5,362 bases of DNA, from assembly GCA_041627475.1 (NCBI GenBank), contig JBFKQZ010000220.1:1-5362 (forward strand). Direction: 5' to 3'. A program made the position numbers and the translations under genes. The stretch's first letter is position 1. Every line of letters starts with the position of its first letter. Under the pieces are notes generated by a model. That model did no database searches, had not been told where the DNA came from, and saw only the letters and a list, made by a program, of their open reading frames with translations. This document shows, one piece after another, positions 1-5,073 of this stretch. The DNA comes from JBFGFG01 sp041627475 (GTDB lineage Bacteria; Actinomycetota; Nitriliruptoria; Nitriliruptorales; Nitriliruptoraceae).

Positions 1-1
1 A

Positions 2-31
2 GCGCCACGGTGGCGCGGTCCCGACCGCGCC
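2..31. terminator. Overlapping GC-rich hairpins after lpdA, possible terminator
   Basis: Seen directly: positions 12-20 (GGCGCGGTC) are the exact reverse complement of 23-31 (GACCGCGCC), with only two bases between. A realistic hairpin has an 8-bp stem and a 4-base loop. It begins about 8 bases past the lpdA stop codon on the minus strand. A second palindrome, 2-8 against 10-16 (GCGCCAC/GTGGCGC), overlaps it, so the two folds compete. No T-run follows on the minus strand inside the window. A U-less terminator of the kind often proposed in high-GC actinobacteria is an inference. The window edge hides what lies beyond. Confidence 0.45.
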
Positions 32-39
32 GGGGGTGC

Positions 40-1476
40 TCAATGCCCGTGGAAGGGCACGCCGGCCACGGCCATGAACGCCTCGCCCATCGCCTCGTAG
101 AGGCTCGGGTGCGCATGGGTGATCGCGGCGACCTCGCTCGGCAGTGCCTCCCAGGAGGTGGCGAGCGCCGCCTCACCGATGATGTCGGTCGCCATCGGGC
201 CGACGACGTGGACGCCGAGCGTGGCGCCGATGCCGTCGGGGTAGGCGGGCGACTCGTCGACCTTCGCGGCGATGACCTTCACGAAGCCGTCGCTGCCGTG
301 GATGATCCCCTTGGCGTTGGCCTTCAACGAGTACTTGGTCGTGACGACCTCGCCGTGCTGCTCCCTGGCCTCGGCCTCGGTCAGGCCGACCGAGGCGACC
401 TCCGGGTGGCAGTAGGTCACACGCGGGGTCTGGACGTGGTCGACGGGCGTCGGCGACAGGCCCGCGATCGCGTCGGCGACCACGAAGCCCTCGGCGAAGG
501 CGGCGTGGGCGAGTGCCAGGGTCGGGCGGACGTCGCCGACGGCCCAGACCCCCTCGACCTTGGTCTGGCCGAGGTCGTCGGTCTGCACGAAGCCGCGCTC
601 GTCGAGCACCCCGGCCTCGGCGGCGCCGGTGTCCTCGGTGCGCGGACCACGACCGATGGCGACCAGCACGACGTCTGCCTCGAGCTCCTCGACGTTGCCG
701 TTGCGCTCGACGATGACGCGGCCGGTGTCGCCGTCCCGGCTGACGCCGACGACCTTCGTGCCCGTGCGCACGTCGATCTTCCGCTTCTTGTAGGCGCGGG
801 CGACGGCCTTGGACGCGTCGGCGTCCTCGAGCGGCAGGACCCGGTCGAGCGCCTCGACGACGGTCACCTCGGTGCCCATCGGCTCCCACATCGAGGCGAA
901 CTCCATGCCGATCGCGCCGGCACCGATGATGATCGCCCTCCCGGGTGCCTCGGTGAACCAGAGCGCCTGGTCGGAGGTCTGCACGACCTCGCCGTCGACC
1001 TCCCAGCCACCGGGGACGCGCGGGGTCGATCCGGTCGCGAGCACGACGTGGCGGCCGCGCAGCGTCTCCGTGCCACCGTCGGTCAGCTCGACCACGACCT
1101 CCTTGACGTCACCGTCCGCGACGGTGAGCCGGCCGTAGCCCTCGACGTACGTCGTGCGCTGCTTCGCGAGCGCGGTCAGGCCGGTGCGCAGCTGGCCCAT
1201 GACCTGCTCGCGGAACGCGTCCAGCGCGTCGCCGTCGATGCCGTTGAACGTGACGTCCAGCCCGAAGCTGTTCGCGCGCTTGACCTCCTCGAGCACGCCC
1301 GCGACGTGGAGGATCGACTTGCTCGGGATGCAGCCGCGGTTGAGGCAGGTGCCGCCCATGGCGTCGGCCTCGACCATCGCGACGTCGAGCCCACGCGCCT
1401 CGGCGCGGAACGCGACCCCGTAGCCGCCCGGCCCACCGCCGATGACGATGACGTCGTGGATGGTCTGGTCGGACAC
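40..1476 (-). CDS. lpdA: Dihydrolipoyl dehydrogenase (E3 component of 2-oxoacid dehydrogenase complexes)
   Basis: A 478-residue cytoplasmic FAD flavoprotein that reoxidises the dihydrolipoyl arm of E2 and passes electrons to NAD+. All hallmarks of the pyridine nucleotide-disulfide oxidoreductase family are present. These are the N-terminal FAD-binding GGGPGG (residues 13-18), the redox-active disulfide GGTCLNRGCIPSK (Cys44 and Cys49), the second dinucleotide-binding loop GAGAIG (185-190) followed by Glu208 as expected for NAD, and the FAD-contacting WAVGDV (311-316). The C-terminal dimerisation domain carries HPSLYE (456-461), matching the catalytic His/Glu motif usually written HPTxxE. Length is normal for the family (about 460-480). 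The start is GTG at 1476, with GGGAG at 1488-1484 seven bases upstream. A 105-bp gap separates it from the aconitase X small subunit, so it may have its own promoter, but I see no convincing -35/-10. An acyltransferase (E2) end lies 3.6 kb away on the same strand. Other flavoprotein disulfide reductases (mycothione or mercuric reductase) are less likely given the motif set. Confidence 0.96.
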   Translation of the reverse strand: MSDQTIHDVIVIGGGPGGYGVAFRAEARGLDVAMVEADAMGGTCLNRGCIPSKSILHVAGVLEEVKRANSFGLDVTFNGIDGDALDAFREQVMGQLRTGLTALAKQRTTYVEGYGRLTVADGDVKEVVVELTDGGTETLRGRHVVLATGSTPRVPGGWEVDGEVVQTSDQALWFTEAPGRAIIIGAGAIGMEFASMWEPMGTEVTVVEALDRVLPLEDADASKAVARAYKKRKIDVRTGTKVVGVSRDGDTGRVIVERNGNVEELEADVVLVAIGRGPRTEDTGAAEAGVLDERGFVQTDDLGQTKVEGVWAVGDVRPTLALAHAAFAEGFVVADAIAGLSPTPVDHVQTPRVTYCHPEVASVGLTEAEAREQHGEVVTTKYSLKANAKGIIHGSDGFVKVIAAKVDESPAYPDGIGATLGVHVVGPMATDIIGEAALATSWEALPSEVAAITHAHPSLYEAMGEAFMAVAGVPFHGH

Positions 1477-1581
1477 GGTTCGGCTCCCGGAAGTCGCTGT
1501 GCACGGTTGCCGCGGACGGTACGGCGATGTGCGACCAGCGGCACCCGGAGCGCGGCCCGCGGACGAGCGGCGTGCCGTCCC

Positions 1582-1998
1582 TCAGACCTCGATGGTCGCC
1601 GGGCCCCCCGGCGCCGTGGCGGCCACCGTCACGATCGCGCCGACCGGCAGGTCGGCCCACGCGGCACAGGTGACGATCGGCATCGCCGTGCCGTAGAGCT
1701 CCACGGCGGCCAGGGCCCCCAGCGCGACGATCGCGTCAGGGCGCCCGAGGACGATCGCGGCCGGGGCCGTGCCGAGCCGGATCGCCTCGGCCAGGACGCT
1801 GGAGGCGCTGGACGAGCCGCGCCCGGCCGCCATGGCGACCACCCGGCCCGTGAGGACGGTCCCGTGCTCCGGGTGGTTGCGGTCGATGATGCGCCCGTCG
1901 TGCGCCTCGAACCCGCCCCAGAAGCTCAGCGGTTCGTGCAGCAGCAGGACGGCACCGCTGGCGGTGCCGGGGGTCAGCGTGCGGGCGGCGAGGGTCAC
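1582..1998 (-). CDS. Aconitase X small subunit (DUF126 swivel domain)
   Basis: A 138-residue protein resembling the DUF126/aconitase X swivel-domain family. In two-subunit aconitase X enzymes this is a separate small subunit closing over the active site of the large subunit. Seen: residues 10-20 PGTASGAVLLL, the typical family opening (xGxAxGxxLxL), then LSFWGGF (24-30), the DRNHPEHG segment (39-46) and the loop GRGSSSASSVL (59-69). In this family that loop usually carries the serine thought to take part in catalysis. IVLGRPDAIVALGALAAVELYG and MPIV follow, matching the family's usual C-terminal half. The start is taken as GTG at 1998, which overlaps the large subunit's stop codon (GTGA, 1998-1995). 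There is no good ribosome-binding site, so translation is probably coupled to the upstream gene. A reading frame open further upstream merely shadows the large subunit. The family assignment is strong; the substrate is unknown. Confidence 0.88.
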   Translation of the reverse strand: MTLAARTLTPGTASGAVLLLHEPLSFWGGFEAHDGRIIDRNHPEHGTVLTGRVVAMAAGRGSSSASSVLAEAIRLGTAPAAIVLGRPDAIVALGALAAVELYGTAMPIVTCAAWADLPVGAIVTVAATAPGGPATIEV

Positions 1999-3284
1999 GG
2001 CGCACCGGGCCCGACGAGCAGGTCGAGGACGGGGTCGGGCACGACGGTGCCGGCGACCGCGCTGTCGACGCAGGCGGCGAGCGAAGCGAAGCGCGCCTCG
2101 ACCCCGATGTTCCCCGGGGCGTAGTAGGCCCACTTGGCGGAGTCGGTGAGCACGACGCCCGGGCGCGTGGTGTCCAGCACCGGCGTGATGTAGGTGCAGG
2201 TGTCGACGACGACGGTGACGCCCGCTGCCTCGAGGTCACCGGCCCACCCCCGGTCCACGACCTGGTCCCAGACGTCGCGCCCGGTGTTGACGTGGAACGG
2301 CACCTGCGCTGACCGCCCGGTGTCGGTGAACAGGTCCCGCAGGCGTGCGAACTCGGCCACGGAGAAGTGGGGGGTGCCGACGGCGACCCCGGCGAGCTCG
2401 GTCGCGTCGCTGGTGGTCAGCTGGGCGCGCGCGTCGCGCAGCATCGCGGTGGTGACCTCGACGGTGCGGGCGGGTGGTTCGTCGTGGAGCGCCGCAGCAA
2501 GCGTCGGCGCCTCCGGTGTGCTGCCGACGGCGTGGAACATCGCGACGCCGCCCGAGGACGCTGCAGCAGCACCGAGGGCCTTGCACTCGTCCTCGCTCGC
2601 GTCCGGCAGTCCGACCACGACCGGGACGGCGTCGCCCGTCGTGGCCCCCACGACGTGACCGACCAGTGGGAAGACGACCGCTTCGGCGCGGACCTCGTCC
2701 GCCAGACCGGTGCAGTCGAACACGACCTCGCCGCGGCGTGCCTCGTCGCCGTGCAGACCGTGGTCCGGCACGCGTCCGGTCAGGGCGGCGCAGATGTCGA
2801 TGAAGTCGCCGTACCGCTCGGTCCGGGCACCCAGCACGGAGTTCGCGAAGACGATCGCGTTGGACTCCGCCCAGGCGACGTGCTCGCCGAACGCAGGACG
2901 GTCCTGCAGCTGGTACGGCGCACAGGTCCACGTCGGGCGGCAGCCGAGCCGCTCGTAGGCGTCCATCAGCGCCCTGGCGTCCGCGCGGTCCTGCCCCTCC
3001 AGACGGACGAGCGCCGGGTGGCGCAGGTCGAGCGAGCTGACGTTGAGCGTCGTCGGCACGACGACCCGTCCACCGAGGTCCGCGAGGTGGCGGGCGAAGT
3101 CGAGCCCGGCCTGGCCGTGGAAGAGGCAGCTGTCGATGTGGGCGCGGGTCACCTCGACCAGTCGGGGCGCGCCGACCATGTGCGCGAGCGCCACGACCAT
3201 CCGCATGGCCAGGGCGGCTGCCTCGCCGGTCGCGCCGTCGAGCACGGCCTGCTCGTCGGGGGTCAGCTCCAGGTCGCTCGCCAC
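1995..3284 (-). CDS. Aconitase X large catalytic subunit (DUF521 hydro-lyase)
   Basis: A 429-residue protein of the aconitase X catalytic family, a divergent branch of the aconitase superfamily. Characterised members are iron-sulfur dehydratases: cis-3-hydroxy-L-proline dehydratase in bacteria and phosphomevalonate dehydratase in archaea. Characteristic blocks visible in order: HIDSCLFHG (49-57), VPTTLNVSS (76-84), TCAPYQ (120-125), ESNAIVFANSVLGART (140-155), GxxPDHGLH (170-178), GTPHFS (303-308), VDTCTYITP (360-368) and SAKWAYYAPGNIG (382-394). Cys53, Cys121 and Cys363 lie in conserved blocks and are candidate cluster ligands or active-site residues (inference). The start is GTG at 3284, with GGAGG at 3295-3291 six bases upstream and one base after the regulator's stop codon. 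The frame stays open to 3560, but that stretch is the regulator gene read in another frame. The stop overlaps the small-subunit start. Split subunits point to a type II enzyme rather than the fused type I form. No hydroxyproline or mevalonate gene is nearby, so the substrate is not assigned. Confidence 0.92.
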   Translation of the reverse strand: MASDLELTPDEQAVLDGATGEAAALAMRMVVALAHMVGAPRLVEVTRAHIDSCLFHGQAGLDFARHLADLGGRVVVPTTLNVSSLDLRHPALVRLEGQDRADARALMDAYERLGCRPTWTCAPYQLQDRPAFGEHVAWAESNAIVFANSVLGARTERYGDFIDICAALTGRVPDHGLHGDEARRGEVVFDCTGLADEVRAEAVVFPLVGHVVGATTGDAVPVVVGLPDASEDECKALGAAAASSGGVAMFHAVGSTPEAPTLAAALHDEPPARTVEVTTAMLRDARAQLTTSDATELAGVAVGTPHFSVAEFARLRDLFTDTGRSAQVPFHVNTGRDVWDQVVDRGWAGDLEAAGVTVVVDTCTYITPVLDTTRPGVVLTDSAKWAYYAPGNIGVEARFASLAACVDSAVAGTVVPDPVLDLLVGPGAP

Positions 3285-3285
3285 C

Positions 3286-3939
3286 TCAGTCCTCCGCACG
3301 GTGTCGCTCGATGCCGTCGAGGAGCAGGTCGAGCATGAACGCGAAGTCGTCGTCCGGCACGGCGTCGTCCGCGTGCAGCATGACGTGTTCGACGGTGTGG
3401 GGATGCGTCTCGGCAGGGGTCTGGTCGAGGAACGCCTGCATCGTCGCCTCCGGGTCCTCCAGCCCGATCGTGAACGTCGCCTGCTGGTGCGCGAACCCGA
3501 CCACGTAGAGGTCGAAGGCGTGGAAGCCGTGGTGCGCCATCCGGGGCGAGAAGCCGCCACGACGAAGGGTCGCGAGCACGTCCTCCATCAAGGCCGTCCG
3601 CACCGGCCCCGGGAACGCGCGGTTCCACAGGTCGCTCATCCACTGGTGCTCGGTCAGGACACGGAGCAGGTCGACCGCGATCGCCCGCAGCCGTGGGCGC
3701 CAGGCGTCGTCGGCGAGCCCGTCGGTGTCCGGGGCGCGGTCGGCGAGTGCGTGCTCGACCATCGCGGCGTGCACGTCGTCCTTGTCGTCGACGTGGTTGT
3801 AGAGGCTCATGGTCCCGCACCCGACCTCGTCGGCGAGTCGGCGCATCGACAGCGCCTCGAGCCCCTCGCGGTCCGCGAACGCCACGGCCGCCGCGACGAT
3901 CGCCTCGCGGGTCAGGGCTGGACGGTCCGACGTGGGCAC
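3286..3939 (-). CDS. TetR-family transcriptional regulator
   Basis: A 217-residue TetR/AcrR-type regulator. The N-terminal three-helix DNA-binding domain runs from about residue 10 to 58: TREAIVAAAVAFADREG, then the helix-turn-helix with SMRRLADEVG (31-40) and recognition-helix residues MSLYNHV (44-50) followed by DDKDDV. The MSLYxHV/DKDxL pattern and the alpha-helical ligand-binding half resemble the TetR_C_1 group, which includes classical TetR. The ligand half includes GGFSPRMAHHGFHAFDLYVVGF near 128-149. Length is typical (about 190-230). The start is GTG at 3939, with GGAG at 3951-3948 eight bases upstream. It is the first gene of an operon with aconitase X (1-base gap) and is transcribed away from the MDR reductase. 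Three palindromes lie in the divergent spacer and cover its likely promoter, so it probably represses itself, the aconitase X genes and the reductase. The effector is unknown; a substrate or product of the neighbouring enzymes is a reasonable guess. Confidence 0.93.
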   Translation of the reverse strand: MPTSDRPALTREAIVAAAVAFADREGLEALSMRRLADEVGCGTMSLYNHVDDKDDVHAAMVEHALADRAPDTDGLADDAWRPRLRAIAVDLLRVLTEHQWMSDLWNRAFPGPVRTALMEDVLATLRRGGFSPRMAHHGFHAFDLYVVGFAHQQATFTIGLEDPEATMQAFLDQTPAETHPHTVEHVMLHADDAVPDDDFAFMLDLLLDGIERHRAED

Positions 3940-3961
3940 GGATGGGGCTCCGGTCGAGGTG

Positions 3962-3990
3962 TTGACGACGTACAGCGTACGACGTACGGT
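3962..3990 (+). promoter_or_regulatory. Candidate promoter for the MDR reductase gene
   Basis: A TTGACG hexamer (3962-3967) is followed after 17 bases by TACGGT (3985-3990). This fits a primary-sigma promoter with a strong -35 and a TAnnnT -10. Transcription would start near 3997, giving a leader of about 50 bases before the ATG at 4048. Two palindrome copies fill the spacer and -10, and the third lies just after the predicted start, so bound repressor should block it. Inferred from sequence only. Confidence 0.55.
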
Positions 3991-4018
3991 GTACGCGGCA
4001 AGAACGTACGGTGTACGT
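3968..4018. promoter_or_regulatory. Triple palindromic operator, probable TetR-regulator binding sites
   Basis: Three copies of ACGTAC-NNN-GTACG occur at 3968-3981 (centre AGC), 3982-3995 (centre GGT) and 4004-4017 (centre GGT; position 4018 T completes 6-bp arms). Copies 2 and 3 share an identical 14-base sequence with centres 22 bp apart, about two helical turns. Copies 1 and 2 abut and together form a larger inverted repeat, 3969-3980 against 3984-3995, with 11 of 12 pairs matching around GAC. An outer pair, GTTGACG (3961-3967) and CGTCAAC (4016-4022), brackets the block. TetR proteins typically bind such sites as dimers in the spacer beside their own gene. The assignment to the adjacent regulator is inference from position and symmetry. 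Confidence 0.75.
3974..4001 (-). promoter_or_regulatory. Candidate promoter for the TetR/aconitase X operon
   Basis: Read on the minus strand, TTGCCG (4001-3996) and TACGCT (3979-3974) are separated by 16 bases. This predicts a transcript start near 3967 and a leader of about 28 bases to the GTG at 3939. The -10 lies in palindrome copy 1 and the spacer is exactly filled by copy 2, as expected for autorepression. It interlocks with the opposite-strand promoter, so polymerase could not easily occupy both. The -35 is only a fair match. Confidence 0.42.
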
Positions 4019-4035
4019 CAACGGGAGTGCCAGAT

Positions 4036-4050
4036 GGGAGCACAGTGATG
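4036..4050 (+). promoter_or_regulatory. Ribosome-binding site that decides the reductase start
   Basis: GGGAG (4036-4040) stands seven bases before the ATG at 4048. The alternative ATG at 4081, where many homologues would begin (MQAVV), has GGGAG 14 bases away (too far) or GGTGG five bases away (weak). The first choice adds an 11-residue Gly/Ser/Thr/Ala-rich leader to the protein. Confidence 0.55.
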
Positions 4051-5058
4051 GGGACGTCGACGGGAGCAGCGGTGGCAACGATGCAGGCGGTCGTCCGCCA
4101 CGAGTACGGCGGCCCGGAGGCGCTCGCCGTCGAACAGCGGCCGGTCCCCGCCCCTGGTCCCGGCGAGGTGCGACTCCGCGTCCACGTCGCGAGTGTCAAC
4201 CCGGCCGACCGCTACCACCTGCTGGGCATGCCTCGCATGATCCAGCTCGTGGACGGGATCCGACGCCCCAAGGACCCCCGTCTGGGGATCGACGTGGCCG
4301 GCGTGGTCGACGCCGTCGGCCCGGACGTGCAGGGGTTCGCGGTCGGCGACCGCGTCTTCGGCGGCAGCGGCAACGGCTACGCCGAGTTCGCGACGCTCAG
4401 GGCCGGCAACGCGGCGCACGTCCCGGACGGCGTGACCCTGGCGCAGGCGGCGGCCCTGCCGGTGGCGGGCACCACGGCACTGCAGGGGCTTCGGCTCGGT
4501 GGGGTCGGTGACGGCGACCGTGTGCTCGTCAACGGTGCCAGCGGTGGGGTCGGCCACCTCGCGGTGCAGCTGGCGAAGGCCATGGGCGCCCACGTCACCG
4601 GCGTGTGCTCGACGCGCAACCTCGACCTCGTGCGTGACCTCGGGGCCGACGAGGTCGTCGACTACACGACCACCGACTACGCCGGCCTCGGCGTGCAGTG
4701 GGACGTCCTGTTCGACAACCACGGCAACCACGCGCCCTCCGTGAACCGGAGCGTGCTCGTCGACGGGGGGCGGTGGGTGATCGTCAACGGCCCGATGGCG
4801 AGCGACCTCTGGGGGCCGATGGGCTACATCGCCCGGGCGTTCGCCGCGACGCTGCTCTCCCCCGTGAAGGCGATCCAGTTCACCGCCTCGGAGACGAGCG
4901 AGGACCTCGCGATCCTGGCAGCCCACGTGGCGGACGGCTCGGTCACCCCGCACGTCGAGCGCGAGTTCCGCCTGACGGAGCTCCCGGCCGCCATCGAGCA
5001 CCTCGCCACGAACCGCACCCGCGGCAAGCTGCTCGTCCGCGTCACCGACGGCGACTGA
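4048..5058 (+). CDS. Zinc-free MDR-superfamily NAD(P)H oxidoreductase (quinone oxidoreductase-like)
   Basis: A 336-residue cytoplasmic medium-chain dehydrogenase/reductase. The N-terminal GroES-like catalytic domain begins MQAVVRHEYGGPEAL, with VNPADRY (50-56) where zinc alcohol dehydrogenases carry the catalytic-zinc cysteine. The structural-zinc cysteine cluster is also absent, so the enzyme should be metal-free. GIDVAGVVDAVG (80-91), VGDRVFG (99-105) and PVAGTTALQGL (138-148) are standard family blocks. The Rossmann loop is NGASGGVG (162-169). The second beta strand ends CSTRN (187-191) with no acidic residue, which favours NADPH. The closest broad match is the quinone oxidoreductase/RTN4IP1-like group, which reduces quinones or alpha,beta-unsaturated carbonyls; the true substrate is not readable. 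The frame is open far upstream (to 3043), but that part is antisense to the regulator operon. The gene is divergent from the TetR operon and ends 15 bases before a convergent E2 gene. Confidence 0.88.
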   Translation: MGTSTGAAVATMQAVVRHEYGGPEALAVEQRPVPAPGPGEVRLRVHVASVNPADRYHLLGMPRMIQLVDGIRRPKDPRLGIDVAGVVDAVGPDVQGFAVGDRVFGGSGNGYAEFATLRAGNAAHVPDGVTLAQAAALPVAGTTALQGLRLGGVGDGDRVLVNGASGGVGHLAVQLAKAMGAHVTGVCSTRNLDLVRDLGADEVVDYTTTDYAGLGVQWDVLFDNHGNHAPSVNRSVLVDGGRWVIVNGPMASDLWGPMGYIARAFAATLLSPVKAIQFTASETSEDLAILAAHVADGSVTPHVEREFRLTELPAAIEHLATNRTRGKLLVRVTDGD

Positions 5059-5073
5059 CCCGTCCCCGATGCC

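Noticed and set aside
1477..1581. Possible lpdA promoter, small RNA or insertion scar in the 105-bp gap
   Set aside because: I found no credible -35/-10 pair, terminator, direct repeat or RNA-like fold beyond a short GC palindrome, so no feature is claimed beyond the lpdA ribosome-binding site.
10..2124. A 704-codon open frame on the plus strand antisense to lpdA and the aconitase X small subunit
   Set aside because: Its product is Arg/Asp/Gly/Val-rich with no recognisable domain. The opposite strand encodes unmistakable E3 and DUF126 motifs. Long antisense frames are expected at this G+C content.
1999..2133. Apparent 45-residue extension of the small subunit
   Set aside because: It is Arg-rich shadow sequence over the end of the large subunit. 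The family fold begins right after the GTG at 1998.
3285..3560. Apparent N-terminal extension of the aconitase X large subunit
   Set aside because: It is the regulator gene read in another frame. GTG 3284 has a good ribosome-binding site and starts the family-like sequence.
3968..4018. CRISPR-like or satellite repeat array
   Set aside because: There are only three 14-base units with 0 and 8 bases between them and no spacers. Dyad symmetry and the position in a divergent promoter fit operators.
3043..4047. Upstream part of the open frame that ends as the MDR reductase, which would give a 671-residue fusion
   Set aside because: This stretch is antisense to the aconitase X and TetR genes, shows low-complexity composition and crosses the promoter/operator block. 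The recognisable reductase begins only near 4048-4081.
4018..5001. A 327-codon minus-strand frame opposite the MDR reductase
   Set aside because: The composition is typical of an antisense shadow (His/Asp/Arg/Val-rich, no motif), and the plus strand has a clear oxidoreductase.
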